Shown one piece after another: positions 37,374-46,595 of a stretch of 64,000 nt of DNA (position 1 is its first letter; every line of letters begins with the position of its first letter). Position numbers and translations under genes: made by a program. The DNA is taken from positions 1-64,000 of the forward strand of contig NZ_JOEV01000028.1 in NCBI RefSeq assembly GCF_000721105.1, read 5' to 3'. The stretch is from Streptomyces cellulosae. GTDB taxonomy: Bacteria; Actinomycetota; Actinomycetes; Streptomycetales; Streptomycetaceae. The notes under the pieces are model-generated. The model was not told the origin of the DNA. It did not search any database and saw only the letters and a list, made by a program, of their open reading frames with translations.

Positions 37374-38279
37374 ATGATGACCGAACTTCCCGTGGACCAG
37401 GTGCGGACCCTGCTCGCGGTGGTGGACGAGGGCACCTTCGACGCGGCGGCCGCCGCCCTGCATGTGACGCCGTCGGCGGTGAGCCAGCGGGTGAAGGCCC
37501 TGGAGCAGCGCACGGGACGGGTATTGCTGGTGCGGACGAAGCCCGTGCGGCCGACCGAGTCCGGCGAGATCGTCGTGCGGTTCGCCCGTCAGCTGGCCCG
37601 CCTGGAGCGGGACGCGCGCGCCGAACTCGGCATGAGCGGCGCCGGGGAACCGACGCGGGTGTCGGTCGCGGTGAACGCGGACTCGCTGTCGACCTGGTTC
37701 CTCGGCGCGCTCACGCGGGTCGCGAAGGAACCGCCGCTCTGTTTCGAGCTGCGGCGCGAGGACGAGACACGGACCGCCGAACTGCTGCGGGAGGGGCTGG
37801 TGATGGCCGCGGTGACGTCGTCACCGGAACCGGTGACGGGCTGTTCGGTGCGCGCGCTGGGCCGCATACGGTATCTGGCGGCGGCGAGCCCGGACTTCGC
37901 CGCCCGGCATCTCGGCGGACCGCTGCGGGACGCGCTCGCGGTGGCGCCGGTGATGGCCTTCGACCGCAGTGACGACCTCCAGGACGCCTTCGTCCGCGGA
38001 CTGCGCGGCGGCCGGGGCGGGGCGAGCGGGGTGCGGCACTACGTCCCCGCCTCGGAGGGCTTCCTGGCCGCCGTGGTGGCGGGTCTGGGGTGGGGCCTGG
38101 TGCCCCAGGCGCAGGCGGAACCGCTGCTGCGGGCGGGCGTTCTCGTCCCCCTGGCGCCGGACCGCCCCGTGGACGTACCCCTGTACTGGCAGCAGTGGAA
38201 GCTCGACTCCCCCGCGCTGGCCGCGCTGGCGCAGGCGGTGGTGGCGACAGCGGCGGAGGCACTGCGGCCCGGCCCTTGA
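37374..38279 (+). CDS. LysR-family regulator (ArgP/LysG-like)
   Basis: 301 residues. N-terminal helix-turn-helix: DQVRTLLAVVDEGTFDAAAA, LHVTPSAVSQRVKALEQRTG. The effector domain follows from about residue 90 (RVSVAVNADSLSTWFLGAL, which resembles ArgP/LysG). It should activate the divergent exporter in response to lysine or arginine. GTG 37371, ATG 37374 and ATG 37377 are all in frame with no Shine-Dalgarno site, and the operator-like repeat ends only seven bases before 37374. A leaderless transcript is therefore likely. It ends about 200 bases before the WhiB-like gene. Confidence 0.9.
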   Translation: MMTELPVDQVRTLLAVVDEGTFDAAAAALHVTPSAVSQRVKALEQRTGRVLLVRTKPVRPTESGEIVVRFARQLARLERDARAELGMSGAGEPTRVSVAVNADSLSTWFLGALTRVAKEPPLCFELRREDETRTAELLREGLVMAAVTSSPEPVTGCSVRALGRIRYLAAASPDFAARHLGGPLRDALAVAPVMAFDRSDDLQDAFVRGLRGGRGGASGVRHYVPASEGFLAAVVAGLGWGLVPQAQAEPLLRAGVLVPLAPDRPVDVPLYWQQWKLDSPALAALAQAVVATAAEALRPGP

Positions 38280-38486
38280 TCTCCCCTGGGTCGGCCCTTG
38301 CCCGCCCCTCCTCGGCCTGCCCACGGCATACGGCTCCCCCCTGGCGCCTGCGCGCGCAGTGACCCACGCCATATCTTCACGAGGTCTCACGGGGCTCGGC
38401 TGTTTCACCCAGGCATCGACAGGTGACCCGAAGGCGAGTAGAGCATCCCCGAGGGCACGTCCGACTTCGATCGCAGGTGACATTTC

Positions 38487-38738
38487 ATGGAGAACTGGCG
38501 AGAACACGCCGCGTGCCGCCACGAGGACCCCGATCTGTTCTTCCCGATCGGCACCACCGGCCCGGCGCTGGTGCAGCAGGAACAGGCGAAGGCGGTCTGC
38601 CGGCGCTGCCCGGTGCGGGAGCAGTGCCTGGAATGGGCGCTGGACACCGGTCAGTCCATCGGTGTGTGGGGCGGCACGAGCGAGAACGAACGCCGGGCGC
38701 TGAAGCGGCGCGCGGCCGCCCGGAGGCGCTCCGGGTGA
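38487..38738 (+). CDS. WhiB-like iron-sulfur regulator (WblE-like)
   Basis: 83 residues. Four cysteines that bind a [4Fe-4S] cluster are present: one in HAACRHEDPD and three in AVCRRCPVREQCLEW. The turn GVWGGTSENERR and a basic tail (LKRRAAARRRSG) complete the Wbl pattern. Wbl proteins bind the housekeeping sigma factor region 4 and act as redox- or NO-sensitive regulators. The sequence is closest, from memory, to the WblE group. The ATG at 38487 has AGG about 10 bases upstream. Its TGA stop is the first three bases of the perfect hairpin at 38736-38803. Confidence 0.92.
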   Translation: MENWREHAACRHEDPDLFFPIGTTGPALVQQEQAKAVCRRCPVREQCLEWALDTGQSIGVWGGTSENERRALKRRAAARRRSG

Positions 38739-38803
38739 CACGGTGACGTGAGTGGGGGCCCGGTGCCGCTCGGCACCGGGCCCCCACTCACGTCACCGTG
38801 TCA
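38736..38803. terminator. Perfect 33-bp-stem bidirectional hairpin containing both stop codons
   Basis: Bases 38736-38768 are exactly the reverse complement of 38771-38803, with only CT between. The left arm begins with the TGA stop of the WhiB-like gene and the right arm ends with the TGA stop (as TCA) of the convergent DUF6098 gene. There is no T-run. It should act as a terminator and transcript-end protector in both directions. Confidence 0.9.
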
Positions 38804-39250
38804 GCCGCCGGTGCGGCGCAGCGGACCCCAGGAACTCTCCTGCCGCTCCACCGTGTCCCGCGCCTCGTCGATCACCCGGGGGTCGATCCAGCACACCGGC
38901 CGCACGTCCGCGACCAGAGGTTCGTTGTCGGGCCCGCGGCCGTTCTCCCGCCCGCGCAGCGCCCAGGGACGGACACCGGGGCCCTTCTCGTGGGGCAGGT
39001 GCGAGTAGTCGTACAGCCGGCGGGCCACCCACACCTCGACGGGGCGGTCCTCCCACCACTCCTCGACGTCGAGCGGGTTGGCGGACAGCCCCGGCATCGG
39101 CACCCCGGTCAGGTCGTCGGTGCTGGACACGTCCATGAGGTCGGTCTCCGGTCCGCGCGACCAGCGGACGTACATGCCCTGGTGCCTCTCGACCAGTTCG
39201 GTCAGCTCGGCGAGTGTGCGTACGACCGGCAAGTCGTCCGATACGCCCAT
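38801..39250 (-). CDS. DUF6098-family protein
   Basis: 149 residues. The pattern LVERHQGMYVRWSRGPETD, VEEWWEDRPVEVWVARRLYD and RVIDEARDTVERQESSWGPL fits DUF6098, a small actinobacterial family of unknown function. ATG 39250 is preceded by GGAGGT with a 6-base spacer. No membrane segment or known catalytic motif; it is rich in tryptophan and charged residues. Its stop codon lies inside the perfect hairpin shared with the WhiB-like gene. Confidence 0.82.
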   Translation of the reverse strand: MGVSDDLPVVRTLAELTELVERHQGMYVRWSRGPETDLMDVSSTDDLTGVPMPGLSANPLDVEEWWEDRPVEVWVARRLYDYSHLPHEKGPGVRPWALRGRENGRGPDNEPLVADVRPVCWIDPRVIDEARDTVERQESSWGPLRRTGG

Positions 39251-39322
39251 GTCATGACCTCCCTCTTCGTGCTCGCGCGCTGACGGAGTACCCGCCCGGC
39301 GGGAACGGAATCGGACGGGTCG

Positions 39323-41160
39323 CTACCGCTCCGGTGCGCCGGGCAGCCGCAGGGTGAAGACGCTGCCGGTGCCCGGTTCGCTGGCCACGTCGACGGTGCC
39401 GCCGTGCCCCGCGACCAGGTGGCGGACGATCGGCAGGCCCAGACCGCTGCCGCCGGTGCGACGGCTGCGGGACTTCTCCGCGCGCCAGAACCGGTCGAAG
39501 ACGTGCGGCAGGTCGTCGGCCGCGATGCCGGTGCCGGTGTCGGCGACCTGCAGCAGTACGTCACCGTCACCCTTGGCGCCGCCGTCACCGTCCCGGCGGG
39601 CTGACAGGGTGACCGTGCCGCCGGACGGGGTGTGGCGCAGCGCGTTGGAGACCAGGTTGCCCAGCGCCTGCCGCATCCGGACCGGGTCGGCCTCCAGCCA
39701 CGGTGTGCCGTCCACGGTGGTACGCAGGGTGACGCCGCCCGCGTCGGCGGCGACGCGGTGGGCCGCGGCGACCTGGTCGAGGAGGTCCTGGCAGCGCACG
39801 GGCTCCGGGTGCAGGCGCAGCGTGCCGGCGTCGGCGTCGGCGAGGTCGCGCAGGTCGTCGATGACCCGCTGGAGTACGAGGGCCTCGTCGTGCAGGGCGG
39901 CGAGCAGGGCCGGGTCCGGGGCGACGACACCGTCGCGGGTGACCTCCAGCCAGCCGCGGATGTTGGTGAGCGGGCTGCGCAGTTCGTGGGCGATGTCGCT
40001 GACCATCGCCCTGCGCTGGGACTCCAGGCGTTCGCGGCGCTCGGTCAGCTCGTTGAAGGCGGCGGCCAGGATGCCGGTCTCGTCCCGGGTGGTGACGGGG
40101 ACGCGGACATGCATCTCGGGCGGTTGCTGGGCCGCCTCGGTCAGGGCGCGCAGCGGCCGTACGAGGCGGGTGGCGACCACCGCGGTCACGGCGACGGTGA
40201 CGGCGAGGACGAGCCCGGCGGTACCGAAGATCTTGGTCTTGTTCGCCGGGGACATGTCGAACCGGACGGCGGGGGTGTCCCCGCCGCCGCCCAGGAACAA
40301 CTGCGCGGCAGGGGCGACGTAGGGGTCGAGCTGGGCACGGCGGGCGTCCACGAGGCAGCGCTGGGCCGCGCGGGCGACCTCGGCCCCCGCCTTGGCGTAC
40401 GCGGGCGCGTAGGACGGGGTCCGCAGAGCGGACGGGTTGGCGTCCACACCGAGGAACAGCGGCATCGTGGGATCCACGCCCGCGCGGGTCAGACAGCCTC
40501 GGGCGCGCTGCTCGAGTGCGGTCAGGGCCTTCTGTTCCGTGGGCAGCGGCGCGTTGAACCGGCCGTCGGCGCAGGCGTCGGGCACATAGCCGGGGTCGCT
40601 GCCGCCGTCCGCCACGGTGAGGACGGGCCGGCCGCTCGGCGCGCGGGTGAGGCGCAGGTCGATGCCGAAGCGGGCGAAACAACCCTGACGTTTGCGGGCC
40701 AGCACGTCGAGCTCGGCGCGTTCGCCCGCCGTCAGCAGGTACGGGCCCACCACCCGCGGGTCCGTGCCGCTGATCTGGGCGCCGCGCTCGGTGTAGGTGT
40801 CGGTGCGCAGGGGGTCGACGGCGGCGGCCGCGGTCAGCGGCAGGGCGGTGCCGCGGGGTGCGGAGTCGGCGATGAGGGTGCGGTCGGCAGTGGCCAGGGC
40901 GATGCGCCGGCCGGTCTTCGCGGACAGCTCCCGTACGGTCCGACGCACTCCCCGCCAGTCCGGGTGGGTGGCGGCGTAGCCGCTGAGCCGGGCCAGGACG
41001 TCCATGTCGTCGGCGAGGACCTGCCCCTGCTCCTCGCGCAGCGCCCGGGTGGTGGTCTCCACGGCCAGCCACGCGGTCGCGGCGACGGAGCACACGGCGA
41101 TCAGGCCGGAGGCGATGAGCAGACGGACCAACAGCCGTTTGCGCAGGGGTATCCAGCCGC

Positions 41161-41164
<4 letters not shown>
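39323..41164 (-). CDS. Membrane sensor histidine kinase
   Basis: 613 residues. First membrane helix at about 12-32 (LLIASGLIAVCSVAATAWLA), a large extracytoplasmic sensing domain (about 35-290) with several cysteines, and a second helix near 300-322 (TAGLVLAVTVAVTAVVATRL). Next come HAMP, HisKA with His393 in DIAHELRSPLTNI, and HATPase (LGNLVSNALRHTP, VADTGTGIAADD, GGSGLGLPIV). It starts at ATG 41164, overlapping the response-regulator stop (ATGA), so the pair is coupled. The signal is unknown. The extracytoplasmic domain sits among cell-envelope genes (L,D-transpeptidase, M1 peptidase), so a wall-related signal is possible. Confidence 0.93.
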
Positions 41165-41859
<695 letters not shown>

Positions 41860-41897
41860 GCGGCGGATCCTAAGCGGTTGAGGGGACTTCGGCCGAC

Positions 41898-42677
41898 TCA
41901 GCGGGCCAGGGAGGCGGCGTCGCCCATGACGACGACGGGGTGGCGGTCGGGGTCCAGCGTCCGCAGCAGCTGCTTCATCTGCGGCTCGGCGAGGCTGACG
42001 CAGCCATGGGTGGGGCCCCCGTGGTCGACGTGCAGCCAGATGCCGCCGCCGCGGCCCGCGCCGAGGGGCCGGGTCCAGTCCAGCGGGGAAGTGCCCGGCT
42101 TCCGGTTGTAGTTGATGGCGATCACGTAGTCGAAGGACCCGGCGAGCGGCTCGCCCTCGAAGCCCGTGCCGGGTGAGGTGAACGCTCCGGAGCGGTCGTA
42201 CGGCAGCCGGGTACCGGGGTCGCGCAGCAGGCCGCCGGCGTCCGTGAGCGTGAAGACGCCGACAGGGCTGCGCAGGTCACCGGCCATGTGGTGGTCGCTC
42301 CAGCCCCTGAGCGCGTTGTGCGCGGGCCAGCTCGCGCCGGCCTGCCAGCCGGCCGCGGTGCGCTCGTACAGGACGACCGTGGACGTCGAGGAGTCCTTGC
42401 CCCGCCCGGTCACCACGACCGCCTGGCGGGTGTGGGAGGGCACCTTCGCCAGGGTCTTCGGACCCAGTCCGGGCAGCTCCCGCGGGAGCGCCTCGACCGA
42501 CGTCGCGGGTGAGGCGGGGGACGAGGGCGCGGACGGCAACGAGCCCTGGGCCGCGAGAGCGCTCGTCTCCGGGACGGCCCCCGGCCGGTGGTCCTGGACG
42601 GCGGCCGCGCCGCCGCCGCAGCCGGTGAGCAGCAGGGACGCGGTCAGCAGCGCGGCGGGAGGTGTACGTCTGATCAT
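41898..42677 (-). CDS. L,D-transpeptidase (YkuD domain) lipoprotein
   Basis: 259 residues. The signal peptide ends in the lipobox LLLTGCGGG (Cys at about 20), so the protein is probably attached to the outer face of the membrane. A disordered Ser/Pro/Ala linker follows. The YkuD domain contains WLHVDHGGPTHGCVSL, with catalytic Cys226 and its His. Such enzymes form 3-3 crosslinks in peptidoglycan or act as related acyltransferases. ATG 42677. A tandem 9-mer repeat array lies 67-128 bases upstream and could be regulatory. The gene is just upstream of the two-component pair on the same strand and may be co-transcribed with it. Confidence 0.9.
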   Translation of the reverse strand: MIRRTPPAALLTASLLLTGCGGGAAAVQDHRPGAVPETSALAAQGSLPSAPSSPASPATSVEALPRELPGLGPKTLAKVPSHTRQAVVVTGRGKDSSTSTVVLYERTAAGWQAGASWPAHNALRGWSDHHMAGDLRSPVGVFTLTDAGGLLRDPGTRLPYDRSGAFTSPGTGFEGEPLAGSFDYVIAINYNRKPGTSPLDWTRPLGAGRGGGIWLHVDHGGPTHGCVSLAEPQMKQLLRTLDPDRHPVVVMGDAASLAR

Positions 42678-42743
42678 GGTTCGACCTTGACCGAGACTTG
42701 TGAGGAACTGGTCAGGTTCATCGGCCTGTTCGGGGTGACGGCT

Positions 42744-42805
42744 TGTTCGGGCTGTTCTCTCTGTTCCAACTGTCGGGCTGTTCCAACTGTTCGGGCTGTT
42801 CGGGC
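42744..42805. repeat. Seven tandem TGTTCNNNC 9-mers
   Basis: TGTTC begins at 42744, 42753, 42762, 42779, 42788 and 42797, with a variant TGTCGGGC at 42771. Units are 9 bases long (one is 8). The three variable bases are GGG, TCT or CAA. One further TGTTCGGGG lies at 42727. The array ends in the stop codon of the M1 peptidase gene and precedes the L,D-transpeptidase gene on the minus strand. Confidence 0.85.
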
Positions 42806-44217
42806 TACGGGGTACCCGGCTTGCCCGGTGTGTAGAGCCAGGTCTGGAACAGGGCGTCCAGGTCCTTGCCCGACAGCCGCTCGGACAGGCGCACGAACTG
42901 GGGGGTCGTGCCGTGGCCGTAGCGGTGTCCGGCGGCCCAGGCCCGCAGGATCCGGAAGAACGTCCGGTCGCCGACGGCCTTGCGCAGGGCGTGCAGGGCC
43001 ATGGCGCCGCGGGCGTAGACAGGGGTGCCGAAGATGTTCGCGCCGCTGCCGGGGTCGCCGGGCGGGAACTCCCACAGGCCGTCGTCCGCGGGGCGCTGGT
43101 AGAGCTCGTCGAAGGTCTGCTGTGCGCTCTTGCCTCCGTGCTGCTCGCTGTAGAGCCACTCGGCGTAGGTGGCGAAGCCCTCGTTGAGCCAGATCTCCTT
43201 CCACGAGGTGAGGGAGACGGAGTCGCCGAACCACTGGTGGGCGCTCTCGTGGACGAGGGTGCTCAGGTCGGGCGCCGAGTCGTACACGGGCCGCGTCTGG
43301 GTCTCCAGCGCGTAACCGACGTCCGGGGCCCGGTCGACGATCGATCCGGCGGCGCGGAAGGGGTAGGGCCCGAAGAGCCTGCTCTCCCATTCCAGGACGG
43401 ACGGCAACTGCTTGAGGACGGGCGCGGCGGCGGAGGCCTCGCGGGGGTCGACGGCGTTGTAGACCTGGATGCCGTCGCGGGTGGTGTACCGCTCGGTCTT
43501 GAAGGTTCCGACCGTCGCCGTGGCGAGGTAGGCGGCCATGGGTTCAGTCTGCCGCCAGCGGAAGGTGGTCTGCCCCTGCGCGGTCCGCGCACCGAGGAAC
43601 ACGCCGTTGGCGACGGCGGTCTTCCCTTCGGGGACCGTGATCGTGAAGTCGTACGACGACTTGTCCGTGGGGTGGCTGTTGCCCGGGAACCAGGTCATGG
43701 CGCCCTGCGGCTCCCCGGCGACGAACGCGCCGTCGTCGGTGGGGATCCAGCCGTCGAGCGAGCCGTCGGGGTCGGTGACCGGGGCGGGTGTGCCGTCGTA
43801 GGTGACCGCGACCTGGAACCGCCGGCCCTCGCGCAGGGGCCGGCGCGGGGTGACGACGAGTTCCTGGCCGTCGCGCCGGTACTCCGCCTTGGCGTGGTCG
43901 ACCGTGAGACCGGTGACCTTGAGCCCGTTGAAATCGAGGTCGAAGCGGGTGAGCGGCTGGGTCGCGCGGGCGGTGAGGACCGCCGTCCCGGAGAGATGGC
44001 GGCTGCCGGGGTCGTAACGGAGCGTCAGATCGTAGTGGCCGACGCGGTAACCGCCGTTGCCGGCGAGCGGGAAGTACGGGTCGCCGACGCCGGAGGCGCC
44101 GAGGGGACCCGCCGCGGCGGGTCCGGCGGCGACGAGCAGGGCCGCGAGGGCCACGGGCACGGTGACGATCACGGCCTCGCGACGGAGTACCGCGGTGCGC
44201 CTGACGGACGGTCTCAC
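42805..44217 (-). CDS. Secreted M1-family metallopeptidase
   Basis: 470 residues from GTG 44217, five bases after AGGAG. N-terminal signal peptide (AVIVTVPVALAALLVAAG, cleavage near AAAGPLGA). The M1 N-terminal beta domain follows, then the gluzincin catalytic site LVHESAHQWFGDS with zinc-binding His323 and His327 and catalytic Glu324, and the third zinc ligand in NEGFATYAEWL. The exopeptidase GAMEN motif is replaced by GYALETQ, as in a subgroup of small bacterial M1 enzymes, so specificity may differ from classical aminopeptidase N. Secretion suggests extracellular peptide degradation. The C-terminal domain is short compared with PepN. Confidence 0.9.
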   Translation of the reverse strand: MRPSVRRTAVLRREAVIVTVPVALAALLVAAGPAAAGPLGASGVGDPYFPLAGNGGYRVGHYDLTLRYDPGSRHLSGTAVLTARATQPLTRFDLDFNGLKVTGLTVDHAKAEYRRDGQELVVTPRRPLREGRRFQVAVTYDGTPAPVTDPDGSLDGWIPTDDGAFVAGEPQGAMTWFPGNSHPTDKSSYDFTITVPEGKTAVANGVFLGARTAQGQTTFRWRQTEPMAAYLATATVGTFKTERYTTRDGIQVYNAVDPREASAAAPVLKQLPSVLEWESRLFGPYPFRAAGSIVDRAPDVGYALETQTRPVYDSAPDLSTLVHESAHQWFGDSVSLTSWKEIWLNEGFATYAEWLYSEQHGGKSAQQTFDELYQRPADDGLWEFPPGDPGSGANIFGTPVYARGAMALHALRKAVGDRTFFRILRAWAAGHRYGHGTTPQFVRLSERLSGKDLDALFQTWLYTPGKPGTP

Positions 44218-44367
44218 GTGGGCTCCTACGGGTGGGGGTGCCAACGGCCTCAGACTAAGGGCCACTTCTCCCCGTATCGACCTTGGTCGGGTCAAGTCCC
44301 GTCGCGTCGCCCGCTGTGTCCGGAACCGGGCGATACGCTCCCCGGGAACCGTTCCCCCCTCCCGAGA

Positions 44368-44730
44368 ATGGCCCCGCCCGTGAGTGTGCGTATCCGTCGC
44401 GTCTACGATCCGCCCGAGCCGGACGACGGCGTCCGCGTCCTGGTCGACCGGCTGTGGCCGCGCGGTCTGAAGAAGGAGGCGGCCCGTGTGGACGAGTGGC
44501 CAAAGGCGCTCACCCCGTCCACCGAACTGCGCCGCTGGTACCACGCGGGCGAGGGGGCGTACGAGGAGTTCGCCGAGCGGTACGAGGCCGAGCTGGCCGC
44601 TCCGGAGGCGGCCGGACTTCTCGACCACCTACGCGAGTTGGCCGCCAAGGGCACGGTCACCCTGCTGACCGCCACCACGTCACCCGAGGAGAGCCACGCT
44701 TGCGTGCTGGCCCGTCTCCTGCGGGCATGA
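44368..44730 (+). CDS. DUF488 family protein
   Basis: 120 residues. RIRRVYDPPEPDDGVRVLVD followed by RLWPRGLKKEAARVDEWPK is the unmistakable opening of DUF488. The domain continues to the end, including TLLTATTSPEESHACVL. The family is widespread and uncharacterised; roles in nucleic-acid or stress response have been suggested. ATG 44368 begins the frame, and an in-frame GTG at 44380 is an alternative (neither has a strong ribosome-binding site). It is divergent from the M1 peptidase gene and convergent with the FAD dehydrogenase, with a repeat array between. Confidence 0.9.
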   Translation: MAPPVSVRIRRVYDPPEPDDGVRVLVDRLWPRGLKKEAARVDEWPKALTPSTELRRWYHAGEGAYEEFAERYEAELAAPEAAGLLDHLRELAAKGTVTLLTATTSPEESHACVLARLLRA

Positions 44731-44781
44731 GGAGACGGGCCAGACATCAGCTGACGGGGCCCGCGTCAGCGGACGGGCCCC

Positions 44782-44900
44782 GCGCGAGCAGACGGATCCG
44801 GCATGAGGCGACGAGGCCCGGCGTGAGCAGACAGATCCGGGCATGAGGCGACGAGGCCCGGCGTGAGCAGACAGATCCGGGCATGAGGCGACGGATCCGC
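44782..44900. repeat. Three tandem copies of a 40-bp repeat
   Basis: Units start at about 44782 (39 bases, diverged), 44821 (40 bases) and 44861 (about 38 bases, last bases diverged). The core reads GCATGAGGCGACGAGGCCCG. The array fills the convergent gap between the DUF488 stop and the FAD dehydrogenase stop and has no open frame of interest. Confidence 0.85.
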
Positions 44901-44904
44901 GATG

Positions 44905-46578
44905 TCAGGCCGTCTGCCGGGCGGCCGCCCGTCCCGCCGTCCGGCCGGAGAAGAGGCAGCCGCCGAGGAAGGTGCCCTCCAGCGCGTTGTAGCCGTGGAC
45001 GCCGCCGCCGCCGAAGCCGGCCACCTCGCCCGCCGCGTACAGACCGTCGATCGGAGTGCCGTCGGTGCCGAGGGCGCGGGAGTCGAGGTCGGTCTGGATG
45101 CCGCCGAGGGTCTTGCGGGTCAGGGTGTGCAGCTTGACGCCGATGAGCGGGCCGGCCGCCGGGTCGAGGATGCGGTGCGGGGTGGCGACCCTGCTGAGGC
45201 GGTCGCCGATGTAGCGGCGGGCGTTGCGGATGCCCTGTACCTGGGCGTCCTTGCTGTAGGCGTTGGCGATCTGCAGGTCGCGGGCCTCGATCTGGCGCCG
45301 GATCTCGGCCGCGTCGAGGAGCGCCTTGTCGGTCAGCCCGTTCATCTTCTCCACGAGCTGCTCCAGGTTCGGAGCGGTCACGAAGTCGGCGCCCTTGCGC
45401 AGGAAGGCGTCCACCGGTCCGGGCGCGCCCTTGCCGAGCACCCGCTCCTTCAGGAACCCGGCACGGTCCTTGGCGGTGATGTCGGGGTTCTGCTCGGAGC
45501 CCGAGAGCGCGAACTCCTTCTCGATGATCTTCTGGGTGAGGATGAACCAGGAGTGGTCGTGGTCCGCGATGTCCTCGGTGGTGCGCAGGTACTTCAGGGT
45601 GCTCAGGGTGTCGTAGCCGGGCAGGCAGGGCTCGGGCAGCCGGCGGCCCAGGGCGTCGAACCACATCGAGGACGGACCGGGCAGGATGCGGATGCCGTGG
45701 CCGGGCCAGATCGGGTCCCAGTTCTGCAGGCCCTCGGTGTAGTGCCACATGCGGTCGCGGTTGACCAGGCGCACGCCGGCGCCGGCGCTGATGTCGAGCA
45801 TCCGGCCGTCCACGTAGGCGGGCACGCCGGTGACCATCTCGGCGGGCGGGGTGCCGAGCCGTTCGGGCCAGTGACGGCGGACCATCTCGTGGTTGGCGCC
45901 GATGCCGCCGGTGGTGACGACGACGGCCTGGGCGGTGAGGTGGAAGTCGCCGGCGCGGTCACGGTTGGAGGCCACGCCGCGCGGCGAGCGGTCCTCGGCG
46001 AGCACGGTGCCGCGCACCCCGCGGGCCGCGCCTTCCTCGACGACCAGTTCGTCGACCTGGTGGCGGTGGTAGAAGGTGAGAAGCCCGTCGCGCGCGGCCT
46101 GCCTGGCGTACCGGACGAAGGGCTCGACGACCCCGGTGCCGGTGCCCCAGGCTATGTGGAAGCGGGGGACGGAGTTGCCGTGCCCGTGGGCCGTCAGGTC
46201 ACCGCGCTCGGGCCAGCCGACGGTGGGCAGGAACGTGATGCCGTGCCCCTGGAGCCAGGACCGCTTCTCCCCCGCCGCGAACTCGACGTAGGCGCGCGCC
46301 CAGCGCACCGCCCAGGAGTCCTCGTCGTCGATCCGGTCGAACTGCGCGCTGCCCTGCCAGTCGTTCCAGGCGAGGTCGAAGGAGTCCTTGACGCCCAGGC
46401 GCCGCTGTTCCGGGGAGTCGACCAGGAACAGCCCGCCGAAGGACCAGAACGCCTGTCCGCCGAGGTTGGCGGCGTTCTCCTGGTCCACCAGCGCGACCCG
46501 GCGGCCCCGGCTGGTGAGTTCGTGAGCCGCGACCAGGCCCGCCAGTCCGGCTCCGACGACGATGACGTCCGCATCCAT
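44905..46578 (-). CDS. FAD-binding dehydrogenase (fumarate reductase / KsdD-like)
   Basis: 557 residues. FAD-binding motif VIVVGAGLAGLVAAHELTSR at the N-terminus, then NLGGQAFWSFGGLFLVDSP, a second motif VVVTTGGIGANHEM and the C-terminal FAD contact LYAAGEVAGFGGGGVHGYNA. This is the FAD_binding_2 group that includes 3-ketosteroid dehydrogenases and fumarate-reductase flavoproteins. The substrate is not evident. I prefer ATG 46578 because the family begins MDADVIVVG, but ATG 46599 overlaps the TetR stop (ATGA) and would couple the genes. The TetR gene just upstream in the same transcript is its likely regulator. Confidence 0.88.
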   Translation of the reverse strand: MDADVIVVGAGLAGLVAAHELTSRGRRVALVDQENAANLGGQAFWSFGGLFLVDSPEQRRLGVKDSFDLAWNDWQGSAQFDRIDDEDSWAVRWARAYVEFAAGEKRSWLQGHGITFLPTVGWPERGDLTAHGHGNSVPRFHIAWGTGTGVVEPFVRYARQAARDGLLTFYHRHQVDELVVEEGAARGVRGTVLAEDRSPRGVASNRDRAGDFHLTAQAVVVTTGGIGANHEMVRRHWPERLGTPPAEMVTGVPAYVDGRMLDISAGAGVRLVNRDRMWHYTEGLQNWDPIWPGHGIRILPGPSSMWFDALGRRLPEPCLPGYDTLSTLKYLRTTEDIADHDHSWFILTQKIIEKEFALSGSEQNPDITAKDRAGFLKERVLGKGAPGPVDAFLRKGADFVTAPNLEQLVEKMNGLTDKALLDAAEIRRQIEARDLQIANAYSKDAQVQGIRNARRYIGDRLSRVATPHRILDPAAGPLIGVKLHTLTRKTLGGIQTDLDSRALGTDGTPIDGLYAAGEVAGFGGGGVHGYNALEGTFLGGCLFSGRTAGRAAARQTA

Positions 46579-46595
46579 GGCGACCGTTGCCCTTC

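Noticed and set aside
44782..44900. Possible CRISPR array
   Set aside because: Copies are contiguous 40-mers with no spacers, and no cas genes are present.
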